Assembly: GCF_000504165.1 (NCBI RefSeq)
Contig: NZ_KI632505.1
Span: 434,001-498,000 of the forward strand
DNA: 64,000 nt
Source: Bacillus sp. FJAT-14578
Lineage (GTDB): Bacteria > Bacillota > Bacilli > Bacillales > Bacillaceae_H
Reading direction: 5' to 3'
The notes under the pieces are model-generated. The model worked only from the letters and a program-made list of their open reading frames with translations. It did no database searches and had not been told where the DNA came from. Every line of letters begins with the position of its first letter. Position 1 is the stretch's first letter. Made by a program: the position numbers and the translations under genes. Shown here piece by piece: positions 17,383-25,660 of this stretch.

Positions 17383-17954
17383 GCTATCCCTCCTCTAAAT
17401 CGCTTGTAAGAAATCCCGCGCTTACGAAATTACCCCCTAAAGTTCCTTTACTTTTTTCCTTTTCTACTCAGCTTTTTTAATCAGCCAGGTGTAAATTCTG
17501 GAGGTGAGTAGTCAAGACCGCTTAAAATCTGAGAAAAGGATTCCCCTGACCAATCATGAACGTCTTACCCATTTCCTGTTTCCTCCCCGGGAGAAGAACC
17601 GTATCGGAACGCTGATTTATTTACGTGTACTCTCCCTTTTTAAAAGAAATTTACCCGTAAACAAAAAATAGACCAATGCTTGCTTTTTCCCCACAATAAA
17701 CCGACAATCCTGAAGATCCATCTGTCCTGTTCATGAACAAAAGACAAATGTATCTGCAGCCTTATTAAAATAAGGCAAGGTTTATTGTTGATTGGAGAAA
17801 AAGCACTCATTGGTCTACTTAACGTCCAGCAAGCATCAATAGCTTTCTTTACGTTCTGTCTCCCATACTTTTTCAGTTATATGCTGTAAATAAGCAAAAT
17901 AAAAAGACCATCTATTGACATAAGGATATTGTTCTCATGCGTTAAAAAGCGCAC
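17383..17954 (-). other. kdp leader between riboswitch terminator and first ORF
   Basis: About 570 bases transcribed after the riboswitch if read-through occurs. It contains a palindrome GCCTTATTTTAATAAGGC near 17757-17775 and one tiny ORF with a strong ribosome binding site (17522-17572). No other gene was recognised. The length is unusual for a riboswitch-to-gene distance, so a second promoter may lie inside. Confidence 0.5.
17522..17572 (-). CDS. Possible 16-residue leader peptide in the kdp 5' region
   Basis: The frame MGKTFMIGQGNPFLRF starts with ATG behind GGGGAGGAAACAGGAA, one of the strongest Shine-Dalgarno sequences nearby. It ends about 140 bases before the 29-residue ORF. It may be chance. 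Confidence 0.3.
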   Translation of the reverse strand: MGKTFMIGQGNPFLRF

Positions 17955-17976
17955 AAAAAAAACACCTTATAAGGTG
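17955..17976 (-). terminator. Terminator of the c-di-AMP riboswitch
   Basis: The 14-base palindrome CACCTTATAAGGTG (17963-17976) is followed on the minus strand by TTTTTTTT. It starts a few bases after the riboswitch 3' end, so it is the natural OFF switch. Confidence 0.8.
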
Positions 17977-17979
17977 GTC

Positions 17980-18132
17980 TACGACCTCCTTCGCTTTAGC
18001 CGACGAAGTTAGCTGACGGGTAGGATGGCGAAAGAGTATCTCATCCCTTCTACACAGTAGAATTAACCCCAAAAAATTGGTTCCTCCGCTCCCTGTTACC
18101 AGGGACTAGGCCGATATTCGATTGAGTTCTTA
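17980..18132 (-). ncRNA. c-di-AMP (ydaO/yuaA) riboswitch controlling kdp
   Basis: Read on the minus strand, the core elements of the ydaO class appear in order: GCGGAGGAACC, then TTGGGGTTAATTC, then AGGG, then CCTACCCGTCAGCTAAC followed by TTCGTCGGC. Known members turn genes off when c-di-AMP binds, by favouring an intrinsic terminator, and usually precede K+ transport or wall genes. Here the terminator follows at once, and the first downstream genes are kdp. A promoter lies just upstream. Confidence 0.95.
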
Positions 18133-18139
18133 TGCGCTT

Positions 18140-18169
18140 ATTCTACTCCCAACATTGTGGACTTGTAAA
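18140..18169 (-). promoter_or_regulatory. Probable sigma-A promoter for the riboswitch-kdp transcript
   Basis: On the minus strand TTTACA (18164-18169), an 18-base spacer and TAGAAT (18140-18145) lie just upstream of the riboswitch 5' end. Confidence 0.5.
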
Positions 18170-18362
18170 TAGTTATTTTCATCAAAAATGAGCCAAAATA
18201 GACCAATAATCACGAAAAACCAATACTTTTATGGAAATATCTTATTTTTTCTAAGAATTCCTCCGTTTTTCGCCAAATATGAAATATTGACAGATAAAAG
18301 ATTGCCCACTTACTATTAGCTCACAAAGAACAATCCACATAGGAGCCCAGGAGGTAACAAAT

Positions 18363-18746
18363 TTGCCCATTTTATCGAAAAAGAAATTAGAAGCTGAAAT
18401 AAGCGAAGCATTAATAAGATTCCAGCGGGAACTGATGGGCCGCGGGCCGCAAGAAGCGAAAACCTATATTCTTAAGGATATGGTCATCACCCGTTTTAAA
18501 GGTGTGCTCACCGTCGAGGAAAAACACCTTATCGGAACCGATAATGGCCGAAAACTGGTCAAGCAGGCAAGACAGCTATTGCGTGAAATGTACAGCAAGG
18601 AGTTTGAAGAGATTGTTGAGCGCTACACAGGATGTAAGGTTCTTTCAAGTCACAGTGATATTAGCACGAAAATGGGTGAGCGCATTGAGGTTTTTATCAT
18701 AGATAAAGATTTGGAGCGAATAATCGAAGCAGCTTCCAAAGCTTAA
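18363..18746 (+). CDS. MpsC-like (DUF2294) Na+-translocating system protein
   Basis: A 127-residue soluble protein of the DUF2294 family, named MpsC for its link to the MpsAB membrane-potential/bicarbonate system. Conserved blocks are visible: the N-terminal helix with the GPQEAKTYILKDM stretch, LTVEEKHL, and GCKVLSSHSDIS with the DIST ending. Its biochemical role is unresolved. It starts with TTG at 18363 behind AGGAGGTAACAAA. It is divergent from the kdp riboswitch and followed by its own terminator, so it is a single-gene transcript. Confidence 0.8.
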   Translation: MPILSKKKLEAEISEALIRFQRELMGRGPQEAKTYILKDMVITRFKGVLTVEEKHLIGTDNGRKLVKQARQLLREMYSKEFEEIVERYTGCKVLSSHSDISTKMGERIEVFIIDKDLERIIEAASKA

Positions 18747-18884
18747 AAATCACGGATTCAGCTTATCTATTCATCTAGTTAAAGTCTTCATCCCTAAAAA
18801 ATATTTATTACCTCTCTATCTTTACATTTGTTGGAAACGGCCGTATCATGATCATAATTTCACATCCAATTTGACATGCTCAAG

Positions 18885-18920
18885 AGGCTGGGAAAAGAGT
18901 TCCTTTCCCAGCCTTTTTTT
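18885..18920 (+). terminator. Terminator of mpsC
   Basis: GGCTGGGAAA pairs with TTTCCCAGCC, followed by seven T residues. Confidence 0.9.
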
Positions 18921-19000
18921 AGTATTCATAGATTTTAAGTTTACACTATTTATTCAATCATTTGTTGTTCAACCTGCCCCGGTTGTTGAAGAAAAAAGAC

Positions 19001-19087
19001 GGTACCACTTATTGAAGTAGTGCCTTCGTTTGTTTAAGTATATCTTTTCACAAACTTACAAAAAGGCTTCAGAAAAAGATGAAGCCT
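19001..19087 (-). terminator. Terminators downstream of lrgB
   Basis: The first hairpin AGGCTTCA/TGAAGCCT (19065-19087) is followed on the minus strand by TTTTTG. A second palindrome of about 10 bp (19001-19024, containing CTTATTGAAGTAGT) continues with TCTTTTTTC. The 14-base core CTTATTGAAGTAGT recurs at 53774-53787. Together with the mpsC terminator, these explain the 390-base gap; nothing else was seen in it. Confidence 0.75.
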
Positions 19088-19137
19088 AAATGGTTGGGAC
19101 GAAGCTGAAAATCGGAAGCATTTCCTTGTGAAATCTT

Positions 19138-19827
19138 CTATATGAAAATTCCTGCAAATAAAGGGCCCAGCAAACAAGTTAAAACGGCGGTTAACGTCAT
19201 CGTCACTGAACCGATGACTCCTTCACGCTCATCGTTTTTCATGGATTCGGTTACCCCCATAATATGGGATGAGCAGCCAAAGCCGATCCCTTTTCCGATA
19301 AAATTCGTCACGCGGCTCCATTTCAAAAGCATCGGACCGGTAATGACCCCGGTTATTCCCGCTATGACGACGAATGCGGCCGTTAAGGACGGGACACCTC
19401 CAATTTGTTGCGACACATCCATAGCAACCGGCATCGTGACCGATTTGGGTAAAGTCGTTAGAATGAGACTTTTATCCGTTCCGAACATGAACGAAATGGC
19501 TACATCACTTAAGATGGCTACAGTGGTTCCGACGACAACACCGCCGCTGATCGGCAGTATATATTTTTTTAACATGCGGCGCTGTTTATATAATGGAATC
19601 GCAAAGGCAACAATACCCGGACCAAGAAGCTTCGTAATCCAGCCTCCCCCCTCCTTCATATACGTTTCGTACGGTATGTGGAAAAACAGCAGCAGTGCGA
19701 TCATGAGTGCAGTGGCCGTGAGCAGCGGGATGGTAAAGGGCGTGGGGAGCCATTTATAAAGCCGTTTGCTCACCTTATACAACACAATAGTAAGAACAAC
19801 CCAACCGATTGTAATCAACATATTCAT
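19138..19827 (-). CDS. lrgB: LrgB/CidB family membrane protein
   Basis: A 229-residue LrgB protein with about six to seven membrane helices and the family motifs LGPGIVAFAIPLYKQ, LPKSVTMPVAMDVSQQIGG and SSHIMGVTES. It overlaps its LrgA/CidA-type partner by the ATGA stop-start. LrgAB/CidAB proteins were first linked to murein hydrolase control. In B. subtilis the LrgAB homologue PftAB is a pyruvate transporter under LytST control. A lytST pair occurs in this window at 47.9 kb, so pyruvate facilitation is a reasonable inference; YwbGH-type assignment is the alternative. Confidence 0.88.
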   Translation of the reverse strand: MNMLITIGWVVLTIVLYKVSKRLYKWLPTPFTIPLLTATALMIALLLFFHIPYETYMKEGGGWITKLLGPGIVAFAIPLYKQRRMLKKYILPISGGVVVGTTVAILSDVAISFMFGTDKSLILTTLPKSVTMPVAMDVSQQIGGVPSLTAAFVVIAGITGVITGPMLLKWSRVTNFIGKGIGFGCSSHIMGVTESMKNDEREGVIGSVTMTLTAVLTCLLGPLFAGIFI

Positions 19828-20207
19828 GATATTTTCTTTTCCTTTCTATTTGCAAGATATTGTCCCGTATGGCCTGCAATGACAATGATTAAGAACGTGC
19901 TAATGACGGTAGTGACAAACAGATTTACCCCTTTTTGCATGAGAAACGAACCATAGTCCATTAATCCGACAGTAGACGGGAGCAACAAAAACGGCATAAC
20001 CGCCAAAAGCGTTTCCCCTCCCAATTCAAACCAATGTAACGGGAGAATGTTTGCCGCCAATAACCCAAACAACAAAAACATTCCGATTAAGCTGCCTGGA
20101 ATCACGAGCTGAAAAGCTTGTTGAATCCATGTACCTATTGTATAAAAAATCGATAATAGTCCAATTTGCAGGATGATTTTTCCCATTTTCACTTTCTTCA
20201 TCTCCAA
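19824..20207 (-). CDS. lrgA: LrgA/CidA family holin-like membrane protein
   Basis: A protein of about 122-127 residues with four membrane helices and the LrgA/CidA features: PGSLIGMFLLFGLL, LLPSTVGLMDYG and the final basic tail KEKK. It forms a two-protein system with LrgB. The ribosome binding site TTGGAG suggests that the start is GTG at 20192 rather than the TTG at 20207. The name is a family label; lrgA versus cidA cannot be settled from the sequence alone. Confidence 0.87.
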   Translation of the reverse strand: MEMKKVKMGKIILQIGLLSIFYTIGTWIQQAFQLVIPGSLIGMFLLFGLLAANILPLHWFELGGETLLAVMPFLLLPSTVGLMDYGSFLMQKGVNLFVTTVISTFLIIVIAGHTGQYLANRKEKKIS

Positions 20208-20513
20208 ATATGTGAAGTTTTGAACATAACTCGTTTCAATTCCTTCTCAACGCACTCTGCTCTGCCTCATTTTTGTAAAACCTGTTGTACGTTCATTATA
20301 TAAAAGTCATGTGTCAGCATCTTCACTTTTGTAAAAGAATCTTACATACTTTCTGTATTTACATGATCATTCAATGTAGGAAATCTCATGAAATGATCAC
20401 TTAATAGTATATAAAGGTACCTCCAGTTCCTTTCCGAAAGCGCTCTTTGCTTATCTAACATATAGATTTGTTACCTCTTCTTACATAACACCTCTTATTC
20501 ATATTAAACAGGT
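20208..20513. other. Divergent intergenic region upstream of lrgAB
   Basis: About 300 AT-rich bases between lrgA and the unknown gene at 20514. No clear riboswitch or hairpin is visible. It should hold the lrgAB promoter. Confidence 0.4.
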
Positions 20514-21170
20514 ATGGACTATCTAAAGACAACTGGAGGTGTTTTAATCCCTTTCTCAAAAAAAGAGGCATTTCCAAAATATTGGGACTTTTTGTCGAAG
20601 GAGTATAACCCCGGTTTATCGAATTATTACATAAGAAATTATGCGATCGCTAAAAATGTACTAGATGAGGTGATTAAAATAGGCGCATTTATATTCGTTT
20701 TAGTAGTCTTTCCAGCCGCATTTCTTGTTTATTTTTTATATCTAAGGAGAAAAAATGAGGAAGCTTCATCCTCTGAAAACAGTGTAAAGCTGACCATTCA
20801 CGGCCATGTTCGTTTCGCAGATGGGATAGACAGCGATATCGTCTCCAGAATCGAATTATACAACGATAAAATTATGATTAATAAAGCAGCCATCATTCCT
20901 CTCGCCAGAATCGAAAAAGCGGAATACTCTAAGGTAACAAAAAAGGAAACTGATGAAGACGGAAAAACACTTAACCGGCACTTTGGGCATTTAAAAATAG
21001 AGTATATCAATAAGAACAGACAGGCTTCCTTCATCCAGTGCGAGACGCCAAGGCCTAATCAATATCACTTTATGTCTCAATACGAAAATATGAAAATAAC
21101 CATCAATAACTTGATCGGCTTTGAAAATCAAACATCCGCAGGTCCCGCTCAAGAGCCGTATGAACTGTAG
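20514..21170 (+). CDS. Hypothetical membrane-anchored protein
   Basis: A 218-residue protein with one clear membrane helix (about residues 55-76, IGAFIFVLVVFPAAFLVYFL). A short outside segment precedes it and a cytoplasmic, beta-rich domain of about 130 residues follows, containing SVKLTIHGHVRF, ELYNDKIMINKAAI and YINKNRQASFIQCETP. That part resembles a small PH- or YcxB-like sheet domain, but I do not recognise a family. The ATG at 20514 has only a weak ribosome binding site. A terminator follows about 120 bases downstream. Confidence 0.65.
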   Translation: MDYLKTTGGVLIPFSKKEAFPKYWDFLSKEYNPGLSNYYIRNYAIAKNVLDEVIKIGAFIFVLVVFPAAFLVYFLYLRRKNEEASSSENSVKLTIHGHVRFADGIDSDIVSRIELYNDKIMINKAAIIPLARIEKAEYSKVTKKETDEDGKTLNRHFGHLKIEYINKNRQASFIQCETPRPNQYHFMSQYENMKITINNLIGFENQTSAGPAQEPYEL

Positions 21171-21292
21171 GGCTATTTTATGGAAGGCAGCGATCGGGGT
21201 TTTTCTCCTTTTACAACATGCAGTTTTGTTCCCTTTTCTTACACAGCAACATACCATTCGTATCTAGTCGATATAATAACGGGATTAAACGC

Positions 21293-21329
21293 AAAAACCC
21301 TTAGATTTCATGAAATCTAAGGGTTTTTT
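21293..21329 (+). terminator. Strong palindromic terminator
   Basis: AAACCCTTAGATTTC pairs perfectly with GAAATCTAAGGGTTT and continues as a T run. MITE copy 2 inserted at its 3' edge, and the 8-bp target duplication overlaps the last T residues. Confidence 0.85.
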
Positions 21330-21334
21330 GTGTA

Positions 21335-21568
21335 GACTCTTTTCTAAAAGATTGTTGTTTTTAGATAGGTTTCTTGAAAGATAACCGTTTAAGGTTGGTT
21401 GGAGCGGAAGGTGCGAGACTCCTGCTTAGAGCAGCGGGACAGGTAAGACCCCACAGGCTGTAAGCCGAGGAGGCTCACCGCACGCCCCGCGGAAAGCGAG
21501 CAACCTGGAGCGGAAATCAACCACTCCCCACTACTTGTTAAATAGCAACAAAGTTTACGAAAACAGCC
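21335..21568 (-). mobile_element. MITE copy 2 (234 bp, inverted orientation)
   Basis: The same element as at 5315 but reversed. Terminal bases read GACTCTTTTC on the left and end in GAAAACAGCC on the right. Perfect TSD TTTGTGTA at 21327-21334 and 21569-21576. Confidence 0.92.
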
Positions 21569-21634
21569 TTTGTGTATATCAAATTGTGCTTTGATAACTT
21601 TATCAATAAGTTCCCTATAAGCCTCTCTGTAAAA

Positions 21635-22993
21635 CTAAATGAATACATCAAGTAATAAAACCATAGCAAATGCGACAAAAGATAAAATGGTTTCCATAAC
21701 CGTCCAAGTTTTTAATGTGTCAGGAACGGACGTATTGAGGTATTCTTTAATGAGCCAGAATCCGGAATCATTAACATGCGAGAGCATGATGGAGCCTGCC
21801 CCTACTGAAAGAACTAATAATTCAGGGCTCACACCAGGCATGGTTGCAGCAATAGGCGCCACAATGCCTGCCGCTGTTGTCATAGCAACTGTGGCAGAAC
21901 CTACAGCGGCACGGATCAATCCAGCAATTAAGAAACCTAATATTATTGGAGAAAGATGTGCATCATTAGCAAGCTGGGCGATGGCTTCACCCACTCCGCT
22001 GGCGGTTAATACTTTGTTGAAACCACCGCCGGCACCGATAAGCAATACAATGGAAGCTACCGGTCCTAAACATTCATTCGTAAACTTCAAAATTTGTTTT
22101 CCGTTGTATCCGCGGGCAAATCCAAACGAATAAAAAGCAAACGTTAAGGAAAGAAGAAGAGCCACAAGCGGACTTCCGATAAAATCAACAACTTGTCGGA
22201 ATGTATTTTCAGGTGGTAAATTAACATCTACGATTGTTGCAAACAGCATTAGAATAACAGGAAGAAGGATCGTGAAAAGAGTAATCCAAAATCCAGGCAA
22301 ATCCTCACGTTCCGACTCTGTAAATTGCTTTACCATTTCAGGTTTAGGTTCCGCTTTAATTCTTTTTGAAATAAACGAACCATACATTGGACCCGCTACA
22401 GCTGCAGCAGGAAAAGCCACAATTAGAGCTAAGAGAATCGTTTTTCCTAAATCTGCTTTAAAAATGTCTACTGCCAGCATAGCTGCAGGGTGAGGAGGCA
22501 CAAGACTGTGCACAACCGCAAGACCTGCAACTAGTGAAAGGCCAATTTTCACTAGAGAAGTACCAGTATGTTTTGCAATAACGAATACGAGCGGGAATAA
22601 CAAGACAACCCCTACTTGTATGAACACTGGAATTCCGCAAATGACCGCTACGACCATCATCGCCCAGTGGACATTCTTTTCACCAAAAACATTGACAAGC
22701 GTCCGGGCAATACGTTCTGCCCCTCCTGATTCGGCCATCATTTTTCCAAGCATTGTTCCAAGTCCCAGAACAATGGCGATAAAGCCTAAAACACCCGCGA
22801 CCCCTTCTTGAAAAGCAGTAAGAATGTCAGGCAGTTTCATTCCGGAGATCAAGCCCATAAACAACGCTGCAAAAATAAGCGCTACGAAAGGATTGGTGTT
22901 GAACTTGGCTATTAATACGATTAAACCTACAATCGCGATAACTGCATATAACAATAGACTAACATTATGACTTAAACCAAAAATCGAATCCAT
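21635..22993 (-). CDS. GntP family gluconate/sugar-acid:H+ symporter
   Basis: A 452-residue permease with about 12 hydrophobic segments and the GntP family signatures: LPDILTAFQEGVAGVLGF, MAESGGAERIA, GIPVFIQVGVVLLFP, LVPPHPAAMLAVD, GAGGGFNKVLTASGVG and LSHVNDSGFWL. GntP proteins import gluconate or related aldonic/hydroxy acids with protons. It is the last gene of a garR-kinase-gntP operon, 82 bases after the kinase, so the likely substrate is the four- or three-carbon sugar acid processed by those enzymes. Confidence 0.9.
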   Translation of the reverse strand: MDSIFGLSHNVSLLLYAVIAIVGLIVLIAKFNTNPFVALIFAALFMGLISGMKLPDILTAFQEGVAGVLGFIAIVLGLGTMLGKMMAESGGAERIARTLVNVFGEKNVHWAMMVVAVICGIPVFIQVGVVLLFPLVFVIAKHTGTSLVKIGLSLVAGLAVVHSLVPPHPAAMLAVDIFKADLGKTILLALIVAFPAAAVAGPMYGSFISKRIKAEPKPEMVKQFTESEREDLPGFWITLFTILLPVILMLFATIVDVNLPPENTFRQVVDFIGSPLVALLLSLTFAFYSFGFARGYNGKQILKFTNECLGPVASIVLLIGAGGGFNKVLTASGVGEAIAQLANDAHLSPIILGFLIAGLIRAAVGSATVAMTTAAGIVAPIAATMPGVSPELLVLSVGAGSIMLSHVNDSGFWLIKEYLNTSVPDTLKTWTVMETILSFVAFAMVLLLDVFI

Positions 22994-23075
22994 TACGATG
23001 ACCCCCTTTTCTGTTGTTAAATCCTCTGTTTCTTCTCTTCACGTCTAGTAATGTTTATTGTTTTAACCGTTTGTG

Positions 23076-24512
23076 TTACCGCTTACTTAAAATCTCGGCC
23101 ACTTCTCTTAATGTATCCTTGGTTCCGACATTGCCGGGAAAGACAACATACGCTATTCCTGGAAACTTGCTTTCTTCCCCTGTTGTCCAAACCGGAATTC
23201 CCGGCTTTATTTGGCCGGCAACAGTTGCTCTTTTTACTTCAAGTCCCTTTGTTCCGATATCACTGGATGTAATGCCACCCTTGGCAATAATGTAATTGGG
23301 TCTAACTTCCAATCGTTGAACGATACTCGTGACAGCATCGGAGATTTTCACGGAAAGCTTCAGTTCTTCTTCTTTTTTTCCTTCACCAAGATCCAGTCTT
23401 TCTCTTCTTGTGTAAACGGCAACATTTTTACCCGAACGAATCAGCTGTTCACATACCTCTATTACTCTATCTACTTCAGATTGAAATTTTTCAGGCTCCA
23501 ATACAAGATGAACATTAAATTCAACAAACTCAATGAAATCGCATGTTTTCAATTCTTCCAGCTGCTCGGTTGTCTTTTTAACATGGGATCCGACAATGAT
23601 TAATCCCCCATGATTCAATTCCTCTTTAATGAGGTCAGATTTGGTAAGCAGGCCTCGATCGGCCACTCCCCCCATTACTTTTGTAAATGCAGCCGCACTT
23701 CTAAATAGAAAGTTTTTCCCTAATTTCATGGCCTTAATTAGGGCAATAGTAAAGATTTTTACATCCACATAGTCAACCGCATTCACCACTACTTTATTGA
23801 AGTCAGTTACATGCAGTAATTGGTTTGTAATGGTTTCGATGTCGAGTGATCGCAAACTTTCAAGCGATATATAGGTTGTACCTTCAGCCTTAAATTCACC
23901 ATTTGACTTTTCTTCAACCCATTCACCTAAATGGGATTTTGTATAACCAAATGTTCTGTCTTTCGCAAATTCCGTTTCACCGGCCGGCACTAAATATTCT
24001 TCATATTGCACATAGTGGATATTATCAATCGTGAAACGGCCGCCCTCTTTGAAGAATGGAAATAATACTTCTCCATCAAAGGTAATGTCAGAGCTTGATT
24101 CAATTGTTTCTTTTACTACCTTTGTTTCTAAAGGATAATGTCCTCTTAATGTCGAATCGCCGCGGCTGATGATGATAAATTCCTTATTAAGCTTCTTGGC
24201 AACCTGCGAAACATTTGAAGCAATTTCTTTATGGGCACTTTCTGTTTCAGAGGCAGTAAACCCTCTGGAATTGGTCAGCAGGAAAAACATAGAGTTTTCC
24301 TCCCTAAACCCTTTCTCGATACTTTCTAACGTCCAATCCGTATAAACTGAAATACCGTGAACAGTTTGTACACCCGTAGGATCGTCATCAAGTACGATAA
24401 TCTTTTTGTTAAAATCAAGTAATTCTCTTTCCAGTAAATCCTTCACAGCATCTGCATCTACTGCGGGTATATGAGTAAACACATCTTTTACGAGCTTTTT
24501 ATTAGTATTCAT
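23076..24512 (-). CDS. Four-carbon acid sugar kinase family protein (DUF1537)
   Basis: A 478-residue two-domain kinase. The N-domain (1-260) has the substrate motif IIVLDDDPTGVQTVHG, then NSRGFTASE and ISRGDSTLRGHYPLE. The C-domain carries GGLIIVGSHVKKTT, AKGGITSSDIGTKGLEVKRA and VFPGNVGTKDTL for ATP. Members phosphorylate D-threonate, D-erythronate, 3-oxo-tetronates and related acids. The usual partner isomerase (OtnI) and aldolase (OtnC) are not next to it. It overlaps the dehydrogenase gene by 4 bases (ATGA), showing translational coupling. Its exact substrate is open. Confidence 0.88.
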   Translation of the reverse strand: MNTNKKLVKDVFTHIPAVDADAVKDLLERELLDFNKKIIVLDDDPTGVQTVHGISVYTDWTLESIEKGFREENSMFFLLTNSRGFTASETESAHKEIASNVSQVAKKLNKEFIIISRGDSTLRGHYPLETKVVKETIESSSDITFDGEVLFPFFKEGGRFTIDNIHYVQYEEYLVPAGETEFAKDRTFGYTKSHLGEWVEEKSNGEFKAEGTTYISLESLRSLDIETITNQLLHVTDFNKVVVNAVDYVDVKIFTIALIKAMKLGKNFLFRSAAAFTKVMGGVADRGLLTKSDLIKEELNHGGLIIVGSHVKKTTEQLEELKTCDFIEFVEFNVHLVLEPEKFQSEVDRVIEVCEQLIRSGKNVAVYTRRERLDLGEGKKEEELKLSVKISDAVTSIVQRLEVRPNYIIAKGGITSSDIGTKGLEVKRATVAGQIKPGIPVWTTGEESKFPGIAYVVFPGNVGTKDTLREVAEILSKR

Positions 24513-25408
24513 TTTTGAGAACCCCTTACTTCAACATTTGCCAGTTTTTCATAATACTGTACAATCCCGCCGTGATCATGGCTTGCTTTTCCATCCACCT
24601 TCAAGGCATGGAAGATTTCTAGAAGCTGGCTGGACAGCGGTAATGGAACACCAATTTCGTGTGCAGTGTCCATGACATTTGTAATATCTTTAAGATTGAT
24701 ATCGATTCTGCCGCCTGCTACAAAATTTCTTTCAAGAATTAGCGGCACTTTCGCATCTAGCACAGCGCTTCCTGCAAGTCCTCCTCTAATGGCCTCATAC
24801 ATCTTTTGAATATCAATTCCAGCTTTTGCTGCTAAAACAAGGGCTTCCGACATTGCCGCGATATTCAAATTGACAATAACCTGGTTCGCCAGCTTTGCCG
24901 TAGTACCACAGCCGTTCTCACCTACTAATGTCACGTTCTCCCCCATGCAGTAAAGAACATCCTTGACTTGCTCAAACACTTCTTCCTTGCCGCCGACCAT
25001 AATAGCAAGAGTGCCGTCAATGGCTTTTGGTTCTCCCCCGCTTACAGGGGCATCCAGCATTTCAATCCCCGCTTTAGCAAGTTCGCTTGCAATTTCCTTT
25101 GATACAACTGGTGTAATAGAACTCATATCAATGACTACTGTTCCTGCTTTTGCACTTTTAATTACCCCATTTTCTCCCAACACTACTTCTTTCACATGAT
25201 TGGAAGCCGGAAGCATGGTGATGATAATGTCACTGTTTTCTCCAACAGCTTTTAGAGAGTCAGCAGCAACCGCACCCGAGTTCGCTAATGCTTCTACAGC
25301 TTCTTTATTGATGTCATACACCGTTAAAGGGTGTCCTGCATGTATTAAATTCAATGCCATGGGCTTTCCCATGATCCCTAAGCCAATAAAACCAATATGC
25401 TTTTTCAT
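24509..25408 (-). CDS. NAD(P)-dependent beta-hydroxyacid dehydrogenase, GarR/LtnD-like
   Basis: A protein of about 299 residues from the ATG at 25408, behind GAGGTAACAAAA. Rossmann motif GFIGLGIMGKPMALNL, substrate motif DAPVSGGEPKA and catalytic Lys in TTAKLANQ mark it as a 3-hydroxyisobutyrate/2-hydroxy-3-oxopropionate reductase family enzyme. In operons with DUF1537 kinases, such enzymes oxidise L-threonate or D-erythronate at C2/C3 to give the kinase substrate. It is first in the operon and lies downstream of a 21-bp phased box array and a cre-like site. Confidence 0.88.
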   Translation of the reverse strand: MKKHIGFIGLGIMGKPMALNLIHAGHPLTVYDINKEAVEALANSGAVAADSLKAVGENSDIIITMLPASNHVKEVVLGENGVIKSAKAGTVVIDMSSITPVVSKEIASELAKAGIEMLDAPVSGGEPKAIDGTLAIMVGGKEEVFEQVKDVLYCMGENVTLVGENGCGTTAKLANQVIVNLNIAAMSEALVLAAKAGIDIQKMYEAIRGGLAGSAVLDAKVPLILERNFVAGGRIDINLKDITNVMDTAHEIGVPLPLSSQLLEIFHALKVDGKASHDHGGIVQYYEKLANVEVRGSQK

Positions 25409-25440
25409 TTTTGTTACCTCCATAAGCTAAAGTTTCTTAT

Positions 25441-25454
25441 TGTGTACGCTTACA
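25441..25454. promoter_or_regulatory. cre-like (CcpA) site upstream of garR operon
   Basis: On the minus strand TGTAAGCGTACACA matches the catabolite-responsive consensus TGWNANCGNTNWCA except at one position. It lies 33 bases before the garR start, a position where CcpA would repress. Confidence 0.5.
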
Positions 25455-25509
25455 AAACAGAAAGATTTAAACCATAAAAAAACTATTATGAGTAAAAGAG
25501 TTTGTTGAA

Positions 25510-25526
25510 TTCGTTTACAAAACGAA
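25510..25526. promoter_or_regulatory. Short perfect palindrome in garR promoter region
   Basis: TTCGTTT-ACA-AAACGAA, with perfect 7-base arms, lies between the cre-like site and the phased boxes. It is a candidate operator. Confidence 0.4.
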
Positions 25527-25539
25527 TCTACAAATAGAA

Positions 25540-25611
25540 TTGTATACTTAAATTTAATTTTTGTATACATTTTTTATTATTTTGTATATATTTTTTATCA
25601 TTTCGTACACA
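25540..25611. promoter_or_regulatory. Four TGTATAC-like boxes spaced exactly 21 bp
   Basis: TGTATAC at 25541, TGTATAC at 25562, TGTATAT at 25583 and CGTACAC at 25604 recur with a 21-bp period, two DNA turns. The core GTATAC is palindromic. The array lies 130-205 bases upstream of garR, on the same DNA face. It looks like a multi-site operator for an unlinked regulator. Confidence 0.6.
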
Positions 25612-25660
25612 AAATATAATGATGAATGTCTAAAAAAGATTGTGCAGCCTGTATTTATTT

